A stretch of DNA of 51,232 bases from a virus: the IMG/VR virus record IMGVR_UViG_3300033143_001541, positions 1-51,232 of that record; one strand, written 5' to 3'. The position numbers were made by a program, and so were the translations under genes. Shown in pieces: positions 16,387 to 24,690 of this stretch (positions are counted from its first letter, which is position 1; each line of letters starts with the position of its first letter). The notes beneath the pieces were generated by a model, which did not search any database, was not told the origin of the DNA, and was given only the letters and a program-made list of their open reading frames with translations.

Positions 16387-16750
16387 CAAGCGTAAAAGAC
16401 TTACGCTTTCGTTTCTTGTGTACGATTTCACTTAAGCTAGTACACGGTCCACTTAACACATCTAACGTCTTATTAGTAAACGTCTTTGTATACGGTTTAA
16501 ACACGTCCCAGTCACCTTTAAGGAATATGTTAATAGGAATACTTCTGTTACTTTCCCACCACCATACCTCACCAAGTTCTAAGAATAGTTCTTTGTGTTC
16601 TAACGTCGGTAACATACCGAAGTCGTATAAGCTAGTAATAGTCGCGTCTCTGTTCTGTATAATACCGACGTGTTCTTCTTCCGCGTACCTACATACCGTC
16701 AGAAACGGATATTTTTCACTTAATTTTTTAAATAGTTCATTATTTTCCAT
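16370..16750 (-). CDS. Uncharacterised protein on the minus strand
   Basis: 126 residues, charged N-terminus (MENNELFKKLSEKYPF), a core GEVWWWESNRSIPINIFLKG and a basic C-terminus (SEIVHKKRKRKS). Composition is that of a real soluble protein; the overlapping plus-strand frame is hydrophobic and Ser-rich, as expected of a shadow. Its 3' end overlaps the DnaE-like gene by 17 bases (convergent). A minus-strand ATAAATA lies about 30 nt upstream of its start. No family is recognised with certainty. Confidence 0.7.
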   Translation of the reverse strand: MENNELFKKLSEKYPFLTVCRYAEEEHVGIIQNRDATITSLYDFGMLPTLEHKELFLELGEVWWWESNRSIPINIFLKGDWDVFKPYTKTFTNKTLDVLSGPCTSLSEIVHKKRKRKSFTLVRKVD

Positions 16751-16755
16751 AAATA
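16748..16755 (+). promoter_or_regulatory. Late-type box CATAAATA, near-leaderless start
   Basis: CATAAATA ends 6 nt before the ATG at 16762 and overlaps the start codon of the minus-strand gene. No Shine-Dalgarno sequence is visible. Confidence 0.5.
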
Positions 16756-16761
16756 TATACC

Positions 16762-17502
16762 ATGCAATCCACTAAAATATATTTATATCATCAACGACAC
16801 CGCGTAGTATTATTGGATACTACAGGGGACTTTTTCAGCAGGAGATACCGTCAAGTGTACACAAAGAACTTAACAGCCCATAAGGGTACAGATAATCAAA
16901 TTCTTATTGAGTTTGTGAACCAAGATCAGAAGCGTGTAGACGTTACTGACATGGTATTTACTTGTCGTTTAATATCGCACAACGGTGAAGAACTACTACT
17001 GGAAAAACCTTTAGAAATCGTTAACCCTCTTAGAGGACAGACCAAATTGGTACTTACAGAACAAGAGCTTGATACTATTACACAACAAACAGTTGGATTT
17101 AGTGTAGAGCAAGTAGCAACGGGCAAACCATATGAACCAGTCTTTGTTGACGACAACGCAGGAGCGCGTGGTAATATAGATATAGTGGATAGCATTATGC
17201 CAGCATTTACGGCAAGTGAAATTTTAACCATCCCAGATCCAGGAGTAAATACAACATACGTTTCAAGCGAACTGAATACAAACGATGTTGATTTACATAC
17301 ATTCCAATTTGAAATGGATCAGTTTAGTGGCACAGTAGTAACAGAAGGTGCAACAGACACAGACGGACAATGGTACACAATAGATACAAACATATACGCA
17401 TTACGTGATTTAAATATGTTTAATGTAGAAGGTTATCACCCGTACATAAGATTCAACATAACAGAAACCGCAGGAACGATTACAACTATAACACATAGGT
17501 AA
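16762..17502 (+). CDS. Probable virion protein with BppU-like N-terminal domain
   Basis: 246 residues. Residues about 35-110 (GTDNQILIEFVNQDQKRVDV, VFTCRLISHNGEELLLEKPL, RGQTKLVLTEQEL) follow the N-terminal fold of phage baseplate upper proteins: a request for polynomial-like beta strands with 'defined, then variable' linkers. The C-terminal half is beta-rich and Thr-rich. The late box directly at the start supports a structural role. Position in the virion is unknown. Confidence 0.6.
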   Translation: MQSTKIYLYHQRHRVVLLDTTGDFFSRRYRQVYTKNLTAHKGTDNQILIEFVNQDQKRVDVTDMVFTCRLISHNGEELLLEKPLEIVNPLRGQTKLVLTEQELDTITQQTVGFSVEQVATGKPYEPVFVDDNAGARGNIDIVDSIMPAFTASEILTIPDPGVNTTYVSSELNTNDVDLHTFQFEMDQFSGTVVTEGATDTDGQWYTIDTNIYALRDLNMFNVEGYHPYIRFNITETAGTITTITHR

Positions 17503-17506
17503 TCAA

Positions 17507-18052
17507 ATGATTAAAAATTTAGTAGCGTTCGGCTGTAGTTGGACGTATGGAAGTGAACTAGCAGATCCGCTCACGCAATCATATCCTGCATTAATAGCAG
17601 AGCACTTTGGTTGGGACGTAGAAGTTCAAGCAGAACCAAATGCCACGCTATCGCAAATGCTTGTAGCCTTTACTAGTTGGCTTACTAGCCACTCTCCTGA
17701 AGAAATCTCAGAAACTATGTTGCTTGTTGGCCTCACTGACGAACATCGCGGCGCACCAACAAGTGATGATAAATGGGCAGAAGCTAATTATGAAACATCT
17801 GTTAGGGCATTTGATCATTTTGCAACTCAATTTGATGCACACGTAATTCAGTTTAATGTCATAACACAAAATCATAAAATTAAATTACCTACTTTAATCG
17901 ACTCATCGTCAGCACTTGAGATGCTAGTGATAAGAGATAAACCTCGCAAGGATCCACTCTTTGCAGAACACAAACACCCTAATGAAAAAGGTCAAATAAT
18001 TATCTCAGAGTTCTTGATTAACAAGATAAATTCTGCTATAATTAATGAATGA
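17507..18052 (+). CDS. SGNH/GDSL hydrolase-like protein
   Basis: 181 residues. The N-terminal VAFGCSWTYGSEL holds the nucleophile Ser (S11) in a GxSx context of SGNH hydrolases, and HKHPNEKGQIIISEFL near the end supplies the Asp/Asn-His pair region (HPNxxG). The block II and III Gly and Asn are less clear. Such proteins may de-acetylate or cleave surface glycans. It sits between a virion protein and the primase; its 3' end contains the primase promoter. Confidence 0.72.
   Translation: MIKNLVAFGCSWTYGSELADPLTQSYPALIAEHFGWDVEVQAEPNATLSQMLVAFTSWLTSHSPEEISETMLLVGLTDEHRGAPTSDDKWAEANYETSVRAFDHFATQFDAHVIQFNVITQNHKIKLPTLIDSSSALEMLVIRDKPRKDPLFAEHKHPNEKGQIIISEFLINKINSAIINE
18014..18042 (+). promoter_or_regulatory. 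Sigma70-like promoter with leaderless geometry for primase
   Basis: TTGATT (18014-18019), 17 bp, TATAAT (18037-18042), inside the end of the SGNH gene. The gp61 ATG begins 7 nt after the -10 box, the same geometry as at 14084 and 27974. Confidence 0.65.
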
Positions 18053-19062
18053 TCGATATATTACAATACCTACCTCCGCGTACTCGAAAGAGCCCGAGCG
18101 GCTGGTTCTCATTTAACGCTCCGTGTTGTGTCCATAATGGAGAAACACCCGATAAGAAGAAACGTGGCGGTTTCATATTTGACGGCGACGATTGGGCATA
18201 TCACTGTTTCAACTGTAAGTACAAAGCACGTTTTAAAAACGGACAGCAACTAAGTCTAAAAGCACGTAACCTTTTAAAGTGGATTGGCGTAGACGCCGCG
18301 ACCATTAATAAAATAAACTTAGACAGTTTAAAAAATAAAAAGATATACGATATTGCAAGCGACCGAACTAACGCAGCAAATGAAATAGTACAACGTAACA
18401 TATTCTTTAAGAAGCAAACACTACCAACATCCGCACGTAAAATTATGTCGTGTGACAAGTGGGCTATAGAGTACTTAGAAGGACGCGGGCTTAATTACAG
18501 AGACTACGACTTTAAAATAACCCCGCAAGATAAAGGACGTAACCAACGCCGTATTATGATACCGTACAAGTACGGAACCGATGTAGTAGGATGGACAAGT
18601 CGTTACTTAGATACTAAAACACCTAAGTACAAGAATGAACACACTTCACCAGGATATGTATTTGGCTTAGATATGCAACACAACGATTGGGATTATTTAA
18701 TTGTAATGGAAGGCATATTTGATGCTATAAGCATTAAAGGTGTCGGCTTGTTACATGGTGAGATAAGTGAGATGCAAGCTGCGATACTACGCAGGCAGGG
18801 CAAAGAGATTATAGTAGTTCCTGACATGGATAAGGCAGGATTAGCATTAGCTGAACAAGCCATTGAATTAGGATTTACAATAAGTATCCCAGAATGGGAC
18901 GATAACATTAAGGATGTCAATGACGCTGTGAAAGCGTATGGCAAGCTTGGGACATTGTTAAGTATTTTAAATAACAAGACAACAAGTAAGATACGGGCTA
19001 AGATGTTAATTACTAGCCTACGGAAAAGGATAGCACACGTAGATGACAGAGTACACGTTTGA
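18049..19062 (+). CDS. 61: DNA primase gp61
   Basis: Makes RNA primers for lagging-strand synthesis with helicase gp41. The N-terminal zinc site is C26-C27-x-H29 with C53xxC56 (YHCFNCKYKA). The TOPRIM catalytic parts are VMEGIFDAI (E221) and VVPDMDKAG (D259, D261). At 337 residues it matches T4 gp61 (342). The start shares ATGA with the previous gene and stands directly at a promoter. The gp41 gene overlaps its end by 20 bases, keeping the primosome pair together. Confidence 0.94.
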   Translation: MIDILQYLPPRTRKSPSGWFSFNAPCCVHNGETPDKKKRGGFIFDGDDWAYHCFNCKYKARFKNGQQLSLKARNLLKWIGVDAATINKINLDSLKNKKIYDIASDRTNAANEIVQRNIFFKKQTLPTSARKIMSCDKWAIEYLEGRGLNYRDYDFKITPQDKGRNQRRIMIPYKYGTDVVGWTSRYLDTKTPKYKNEHTSPGYVFGLDMQHNDWDYLIVMEGIFDAISIKGVGLLHGEISEMQAAILRRQGKEIIVVPDMDKAGLALAEQAIELGFTISIPEWDDNIKDVNDAVKAYGKLGTLLSILNNKTTSKIRAKMLITSLRKRIAHVDDRVHV

Positions 19063-20449
19063 GATACAAAAACTATTTTTAGAAATGATGATAGCAGACG
19101 CACAGACTTTTGTGCGCGTACAGAATATATTTAATGTAGAAAACTTCCACCCGCAGTTACAACCAGCTGCGGACTTTATAGAAAAGCACAGTGAGAAGTA
19201 CGGTACCTTACCGGAGTTAAGTCAGCTAGAAGCAATGACGGAAGTTAAGCTGGCACCACTGCCTGAAGAAATTAATGAAGGGCATTACGATTGGTTCTTA
19301 GAAGAGTTTGAAAGCTTTACTAAACGACAAGAACTTGAACGCGCAATACTTAGTGCAGCAGACATGTTAGAAGCTGGTGACTTTGAACCAGTTGAGAAAA
19401 TTATTAAAGATGCTGTACAAATTAGTCTAACAAAAGACTTAGGTATAGATTACTTTGCAGACCCAAGAGAACGTTTGATGAATATTAAGAATAACAATGG
19501 ACAAGCAAGCACGGGCTGGCCATGCATGGATGCAAAATTGTACGGCGGATTCAACAGAGGCGAATTGCAAATATTCGCAGGTGGCTCTGGTTCAGGCAAA
19601 TCATTGTTCATGCAGAACTTAGCAGTTAACTGGGTTGAGCAAGGACTTAACGGTGTGTTCATTACACTAGAATTAAGTGAAGACTTATGTGCTATGCGTT
19701 TAGATAGCATGATGACAGGCACTGCAAGTAAATCAATATTTAAGAGTATTGATGACGTTGAAATGAAAGTTAGGATCAAAGCTAAGAAGTCCGGCGACTT
19801 ACAGATTAAATATTTCCCAGCACAGAGTAACATTAACGACATACGTTCGTATGTTAAAGAACTGCAAATTAAAACCGGCAAGCGTATTGACTTCATGTGC
19901 ATTGATTACTTAGATCTATTAATGCCAGTAAGTGCTAAAGTAAGTCCAAGTGATTTGTTTGTTAAGGACAAGTACGTATCAGAAGAAATACGTAACTTAG
20001 GTAAAGAGCTTGATGTACTAATGGTTACAGCATCACAGCTTAACCGTTCAGCAGTTGAAGAAGTAGAATTCGATCATAGTATGATATCAGGTGGCATTAG
20101 TAAAATTAATACAGCTGATAACGTGTTTGGTATCTTTACAAGTAGAGCAATGCGTGAACGTGGCAAGTACCAATTACAGTTAATGAAAACACGTAGCTCA
20201 GGTGGTGTAGGACAAAAGATTGATTTAGACTTCGACGTTGATACATTGCGTATAGTAGATTTAGGTGACACAGGCGCAATGGGCACAGGCCATAGCAATT
20301 CGCCGACTAACATAATGAACAGCATTAAAGCTAAGTCTACAGTAACTAACGTACCAGAAGATGATAATGCAGAAGTGGGCAAAGTAACAGCAGATGTACA
20401 GTCTAATAAGTTAAACTCGTTACTTAACAAGATTAAACAAAAACCATAA
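19043..20449 (+). CDS. 41: Replicative DNA helicase gp41 (DnaB family)
   Basis: Hexameric 5'-3' helicase of the fork. Small N-terminal helical domain, then RecA-like core: Walker A GGSGSGKS (180-187), Walker B MCIDYLDLLMP, and the glutamine/arginine-finger region VTASQLNRSAVEE. The SRAMRERGKYQLQLMKTRSS segment is typical of DnaB-like C-termini. 468 residues against 475 in T4. The Ser/Asp-rich tail ending LNSLLNKIKQKP may bind primase or gp59. Confidence 0.95.
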   Translation: MTEYTFEIQKLFLEMMIADAQTFVRVQNIFNVENFHPQLQPAADFIEKHSEKYGTLPELSQLEAMTEVKLAPLPEEINEGHYDWFLEEFESFTKRQELERAILSAADMLEAGDFEPVEKIIKDAVQISLTKDLGIDYFADPRERLMNIKNNNGQASTGWPCMDAKLYGGFNRGELQIFAGGSGSGKSLFMQNLAVNWVEQGLNGVFITLELSEDLCAMRLDSMMTGTASKSIFKSIDDVEMKVRIKAKKSGDLQIKYFPAQSNINDIRSYVKELQIKTGKRIDFMCIDYLDLLMPVSAKVSPSDLFVKDKYVSEEIRNLGKELDVLMVTASQLNRSAVEEVEFDHSMISGGISKINTADNVFGIFTSRAMRERGKYQLQLMKTRSSGGVGQKIDLDFDVDTLRIVDLGDTGAMGTGHSNSPTNIMNSIKAKSTVTNVPEDDNAEVGKVTADVQSNKLNSLLNKIKQKP

Positions 20450-20452
20450 ATA
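20445..20452 (+). promoter_or_regulatory. Late-type box CATAAATA opening the capsid-cargo cluster
   Basis: CATAAATA at the end of gp41, 21 nt before the ATG at 20474. It separates the early replication genes from the late group that follows. Confidence 0.5.
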
Positions 20453-20473
20453 TAGCTAAACGAGACTTTTCAA

Positions 20474-20722
20474 ATGCAAAAGAAAACACGTAGTATATTA
20501 GAAGAACTTGAATCAATGCATACAAAGCGCGATTCGCGGTATGTAATTGAATCTAGAGCTGAAAATATTATTGCAAGTGCTATTAATCTAATAGAATTAA
20601 TGGAAGATACTTACACAGAAGAAGAAACAGAAAACTTAACACGTAAATTGTTGAACTCTATTAAACTTAAAGACTCGTTAAAATTTAAGAGAAGCTTAGG
20701 ACGAATCAATGAGAGCAAATGA
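20474..20722 (+). CDS. Small helical late protein, unknown
   Basis: 82 residues, nearly all helix-forming (RSILEELESMHTKRDSRYVI, EETENLTRKLLNSIKLKD). No family name is recognised. It follows a late box and overlaps the next gene by 14 bases. Probably a virion or assembly component, by context. Confidence 0.65.
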   Translation: MQKKTRSILEELESMHTKRDSRYVIESRAENIIASAINLIELMEDTYTEEETENLTRKLLNSIKLKDSLKFKRSLGRINESK

Positions 20723-21455
20723 ATTCATAGTAGAGGCACCACAGTGGATGCATAAAGCATCACAGGGAATGGCTACTGGCACACTAGCAACGGCTTTGCA
20801 GAAAACACTACATAAAAAAGTACATAATTTAATTAATCGTGTAGAAGCAGCCGGCGGCGAAATGCCAAAGGAAAAGATATCTACAATGGTTACTGATATA
20901 TTAAGTCAGATGCTCAGAGTAGATATTGATGATCCTGTATTCGGTAATAGAATTAATGCAACCGTTGACGCAATAACAGATGACCCTAGTTTAACTAGTC
21001 GTTCAGCATTGCATGACATTTTAAAACAGGTTGTAGGTTTAGCGTTTCAATTAGATCGTCGTACTAAACCGTCAAAGAAAGATGATGAAGAAGATAGTCA
21101 GAATGATGGAGATAGTGAGCTTGCAGTAGATGAACCGACAGCAAGTGAGCGAGCAGAAGCAGAAGTTATTCCGGGTGAATCGCGTCAACCGCCACCTGAC
21201 AATTTTGCAGGAACAAAATTCGTTGATCCTGAGGAGCCTACTACCGCATTTGTTAACAATGATGGTGAATATACTAAGTGGGTAGAATCAGATACACCAG
21301 GTGTATATGAATTTATAAACACAATGTACAAAGAAACAACCATTGATCAGATTGAAAAAGTGGTTGCGATTAAAAATATTAAACCTTCAGCAGTACGTGT
21401 AGTTAAAGTTGCAGACGGACTGTATAAATTTGTAACTCCAAGGAAACGTAAATGA
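20709..21455 (+). CDS. Putative capsid-targeted internal protein
   Basis: 248 residues beginning MRANEFIVEA, closely like the N-terminal targeting peptide of T4 internal proteins (MKTYQEFIAEA), which gp21 protease cuts after Glu. A helical domain follows to about residue 120, then an acidic linker (SKKDDEEDSQNDGDSELAVD), then a small beta domain ending in KFVTPRKRK. If the analogy holds, the mature protein is packed in the head. It overlaps the next gene by 4 bases, so the nucleotidyltransferase-ligase protein may be its partner. Confidence 0.7.
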   Translation: MRANEFIVEAPQWMHKASQGMATGTLATALQKTLHKKVHNLINRVEAAGGEMPKEKISTMVTDILSQMLRVDIDDPVFGNRINATVDAITDDPSLTSRSALHDILKQVVGLAFQLDRRTKPSKKDDEEDSQNDGDSELAVDEPTASERAEAEVIPGESRQPPPDNFAGTKFVDPEEPTTAFVNNDGEYTKWVESDTPGVYEFINTMYKETTIDQIEKVVAIKNIKPSAVRVVKVADGLYKFVTPRKRK

Positions 21456-23344
21456 AGTTATTAGAAGGTGGCAATGCATTTTCGGACATTAGTCGTATAG
21501 CTAAGGATGATATTGCACGTTCATTGCAACCTGTGCAAAAAGTACTAGGTATCGACTTAGGACCAAGTACATACTTAGGCACCACAGGTAAAAAAGCAGA
21601 CAGTGGCGACATTGACATTGCAGTTGATGTAACTAAGCACGATAAAAAAGATATAGCAAATAAATTACGAGCAGCTTACGGTAAAGAAAACGTTAGACTT
21701 ACAGGTACAAATGTGCATCTTAAAATGCCAGTACTTGATGCAACAAATAGAGAAACAGGACAGTACGCACAGTTAGATTTGATGCTAGGTAATCCTGCAT
21801 TTCAAGCTTGGAGTATGCGTGGCGAACCTGGTAGATTCAAAGGTGTCCATAGACATATAGTAATGTCTAGTATTGCAAGAGCACAAGGCTTAAAGTGGAG
21901 TTACTTAAACGGACTTACTAAAGGTGATGCACCTAAAGGAACACAAGGCGAGCAAGACCCAACTGCTATTATTAATGCATTGTTACCCGGCAGTAGTATT
22001 CCACCAAAGAACTTTAACATTGATACTATTTTAAAATACATAGGTGGTAAGTTTGACAGTTCCGGACAAGAAAAATTACTTGGTGCCGCAGCAGAAACAC
22101 TGGCCGCACACTACGATACACAATTAGTAGTTAACGAATCAATTGCACACAACAACGATCCAGACGAATACTTCTTAGCTAAACTACGTGACAGAATTGT
22201 AGTACAAGACATGGTACCACTTATAGACAGTGTAAACTTTTATAAGCCGTACATGGTAGAAGCTAAGTTACGTGATATGAATCACTTAGAAGACTTAGTG
22301 CTTGAAGAAGGTATGAATGGTATTATTCGTGCTATTAAAATATTACGTGCATTTGCAGAAGGCAAAGCACATGCAGAAACAACAATCAAATGGGACGGCA
22401 GCCCCGCAATCGTATTCGGCAGAAACGAAGCAGGTGAGTTTTTCTTAACTGATAAGAGTGGCTGGTCGGCTAAAGGCTACGATGGCAAAGCAACGTCAGC
22501 TAAAGCACTTGGACAAATGTTTGCTAATCGTAAAGCACCAATGGACGCTAACCGTCAAAAGTTTGTTAGCAACATGATGGACATATTCGACGAGTACCAA
22601 AAAGCAACACCATCTGCATTCCGTGGTGTACTTAGCGGTGACTTAATGTATTACAATACTCCACCGACAGAAGGTAATGATTTTATATTCACTCCTAATG
22701 TTGTAACTTATAAAGTAAATCGTAAGTCTAAATTAGGACAACGCATTGGACAAAGTAAGACTGGTGTAGTAGTACACAAGTACATAGGCGACACGTACAG
22801 CTCAACTGAAGAAGCTATTAAACAAATACAAGGTACAGAAGTATTTGTTATACCACCTGTTTATGTACAGCAACCATCTAAGATTAATACAGCACCAATT
22901 GATAAGATGGAAGCATTTGCTAATAAAAATGCAAAGGCAGTGCAAGCTTTATTTGATCCAGCAGGACTTAAAGGTATTGCTAATATACATGCACTAATGT
23001 ACAAGTACATTAACAACAGCGTAGATACAGGCTTAGATAAACTTGGTAGTGATTTCGGCGATTGGCTGAACACAGAAAAGCTTACTGACAGAAAGCGTGA
23101 GAATATACTCAAGTACCTAAATGCTAACATCAAAGGTGTGCAAGCACTTTGGGTACTTATTAAAGGTGTAATGAAACTTAAAGATAGCATTGTAGCAGAG
23201 TTTGATGCACACCCAAGTGACGTGCAACAGATAACAGCAGGTGAACCAGGTGGCGAAGGATACGTAGTACAGACGAAGCAAGGCCCTGTTAAACTGGTGT
23301 CTAGGCACAAATTTACCGCAGCAAATAGAGCAGCACACAGGTAA
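21452..23344 (+). CDS. Fusion of pol-beta-type nucleotidyltransferase and ATP-dependent ligase-like domain
   Basis: 630 residues with two catalytic-looking parts. N-terminal: YLGTTGKKADSGDIDIAVD (41-59) is the G[ST]...DxD motif of pol-beta nucleotidyltransferases (D53, D55), and QLDLML supplies the third Asp (D109). C-terminal: TIKWDGSPA holds K313-x-D-G, motif I of covalent ligases; GVLSGDLMY (392-400) fits motif III, FIFTPNVVTYKV motif IIIa, GGEGYVVQT (600-608) motif IV, and PVKLVSRHKF (612-621) motif V with K614. Residues 130-300 are a linker region. This suggests RNA or DNA end repair: nucleotide addition, then sealing. Function is inferred. It lies in the late, capsid-related cluster and starts inside the previous gene (ATGA). 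Confidence 0.72.
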   Translation: MKLLEGGNAFSDISRIAKDDIARSLQPVQKVLGIDLGPSTYLGTTGKKADSGDIDIAVDVTKHDKKDIANKLRAAYGKENVRLTGTNVHLKMPVLDATNRETGQYAQLDLMLGNPAFQAWSMRGEPGRFKGVHRHIVMSSIARAQGLKWSYLNGLTKGDAPKGTQGEQDPTAIINALLPGSSIPPKNFNIDTILKYIGGKFDSSGQEKLLGAAAETLAAHYDTQLVVNESIAHNNDPDEYFLAKLRDRIVVQDMVPLIDSVNFYKPYMVEAKLRDMNHLEDLVLEEGMNGIIRAIKILRAFAEGKAHAETTIKWDGSPAIVFGRNEAGEFFLTDKSGWSAKGYDGKATSAKALGQMFANRKAPMDANRQKFVSNMMDIFDEYQKATPSAFRGVLSGDLMYYNTPPTEGNDFIFTPNVVTYKVNRKSKLGQRIGQSKTGVVVHKYIGDTYSSTEEAIKQIQGTEVFVIPPVYVQQPSKINTAPIDKMEAFANKNAKAVQALFDPAGLKGIANIHALMYKYINNSVDTGLDKLGSDFGDWLNTEKLTDRKRENILKYLNANIKGVQALWVLIKGVMKLKDSIVAEFDAHPSDVQQITAGEPGGEGYVVQTKQGPVKLVSRHKFTAANRAAHR

Positions 23345-23359
23345 AAAAGTCACCGATAG

Positions 23360-23367
23360 GATAAATA
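23360..23367 (+). promoter_or_regulatory. Late-type box GATAAATA
   Basis: GATAAATA, 49 nt before the ATG at 23417, followed by TAGGAG. Together with the terminator after the gene it makes a single-gene late unit. Confidence 0.55.
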
Positions 23368-23416
23368 ACTATAACGGGAAGTTAAGAACTTACCCACTTA
23401 AATTAGGAGAAATAAA

Positions 23417-23737
23417 ATGGCAGGCGTAACAAAAGTAAATGGCAAGTATCACACAGAAGAATTAGTTCATAGAGATCTTTTCTTTAAGAACATTAAAGTA
23501 ACAGCTGGTGAAGCACTCAATGATCAACTTACTCAAGCAGAGTTTGATGCATTGATGCAAGAAGTAGCACTTACTTCAACAATTGAAGTAATTGGTCTTT
23601 TCAATTCAACTGAAGATGTTGGTACACCAACAAATACCACAAGTGATGGTGTTAACATTGTAATTTCAGGCGCTGACGTAACAACGTTAGACGGCGGAGC
23701 AATGACAGCAGCTATTACAGATATTGCTGGCTTCTAA
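23417..23737 (+). CDS. Small late virion protein, probably abundant
   Basis: 106 residues, no Cys or Trp. The N-terminus MAGVTKVNGKYHTEELVHRD is followed by a helical middle and a Thr/Ala-rich, beta-prone C-terminus ending AITDIAGF. It has its own late box, a strong ribosome site (TTAGGAG) and its own strong terminator, the pattern expected of a highly expressed structural or decoration protein. No exact family is recognised. Confidence 0.68.
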   Translation: MAGVTKVNGKYHTEELVHRDLFFKNIKVTAGEALNDQLTQAEFDALMQEVALTSTIEVIGLFNSTEDVGTPTNTTSDGVNIVISGADVTTLDGGAMTAAITDIAGF

Positions 23738-23760
23738 GTAAATTAGAAACTAAAGATATT

Positions 23761-23790
23761 AAAAAAGCCTCGCTAGACGGGGCTTTTTTT
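23761..23790 (+). terminator. Strong rho-independent terminator
   Basis: 12-bp stem AAAAAAGCCTCG/CGGGGCTTTTTT with a CTAGA loop and T run. Ends the small virion protein unit. Confidence 0.93.
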
Positions 23791-23822
23791 GCGGCGGCAT
23801 TATCTGATCAGTTAAATACACT

Positions 23823-24239
23823 ATGCTACAACATATCATAATAACAACAGACATTGATATTACTAACACAGGTGTGGTTAGAAGTTACAAAGAAGGTTCG
23901 CTACCATCTACAATAAGTAATAGAGTAATAAGCACAAAAGAACAATGGATACAATGTAGAAGACAGCAAAGTAACTGGGAGACATTTATACAAGTTATAT
24001 CGTTACGAGCGCAACCACTTAACTTACGTACTGTTATTAAAGATAACGAGTGGATGATTGAGTTTGACATAGAACATATTGATGTATTTAAGATTGGATA
24101 CGATAAGCTTGCACAACTAAAGTCTGATTTTGCGTTAGTACCAGTACTTACAGGGCTTAGAGAACATACAGAACTAGATCAGTTTATAATAGTAGATGGA
24201 ACAAAGCAGAACATACGGTTTGAAACGTATGAACTATAA
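23823..24239 (+). CDS. Uncharacterised 138-residue protein
   Basis: A mixed alpha/beta protein (IIITTDIDITNTGVVRSYKE, NWETFIQVISLRAQPLNLRT, EWMIEFDIEHIDVFKIGYDK). It looks like a conserved protein of marine T4-like phages, but I cannot attach a role. No ribosome site is evident in the 32 bases after the terminator. It overlaps the next gene by 11 bases. Confidence 0.65.
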   Translation: MLQHIIITTDIDITNTGVVRSYKEGSLPSTISNRVISTKEQWIQCRRQQSNWETFIQVISLRAQPLNLRTVIKDNEWMIEFDIEHIDVFKIGYDKLAQLKSDFALVPVLTGLREHTELDQFIIVDGTKQNIRFETYEL

Positions 24240-24690
24240 AAAGGTAAGCAGAACTGTACGTAAGATAGCGACTAAAACGTTTGCTGAATTAGCCGACGAA
24301 ATAATTATACAAAAAGGTGAGTCGTACCAAGTATACAAGGATTACTATATTACGCCAAGTGGTAAATTGTGGACAGTACAATCAGAACACGTAGGCGATT
24401 TACTTTTTAGCTCAACAAAAGTAGCACTAGCATGGTGCATATTAGACAAAGCACACCAATTTGAAACAGCGATTCGATTAGTAATACTTGATACAAAGAT
24501 TATGCACAAGCAAACTGATATAGACGTAGCACTAACCAGACTGAGTAAAAAACAAGTCAGTACAGAAATGCGACCAGTGCTACAATGCAGAGTTGCTGAA
24601 GATTTAGATAGAAAGAGTCGATATCGAGAACAATTAGACAAATGTTTACAAATGGCTAAATACATTAAATTAAAGGAATTTCATAAATGA
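24229..24690 (+). CDS. Uncharacterised basic protein
   Basis: 153 residues from ATG 24229 (MNYKKVSRTVRKIATKTFAE); a start at 24196 is possible but would overlap the previous gene more. Basic, helical, with a short beta section YYITPSGKLWTV. No family is recognised. A late-type CTAAATA lies inside its 3' end and serves the next gene, which it overlaps by 4 bases. Confidence 0.65.
   Translation: MNYKKVSRTVRKIATKTFAELADEIIIQKGESYQVYKDYYITPSGKLWTVQSEHVGDLLFSSTKVALAWCILDKAHQFETAIRLVILDTKIMHKQTDIDVALTRLSKKQVSTEMRPVLQCRVAEDLDRKSRYREQLDKCLQMAKYIKLKEFHK
24656..24662 (+). promoter_or_regulatory. Late-type box CTAAATA inside gene end
   Basis: CTAAATA 24 nt before the ATG at 24687, followed by AAAGGAA as ribosome site. 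It lies in coding sequence, so chance occurrence is possible. Confidence 0.35.

Noticed and set aside
16416-16775. 119-residue plus-strand frame overlapping the minus-strand gene at 16370-16750
   Set aside because: Hydrophobic, Ser/Leu-rich composition; the minus-strand frame has balanced charge and a credible protein sequence.
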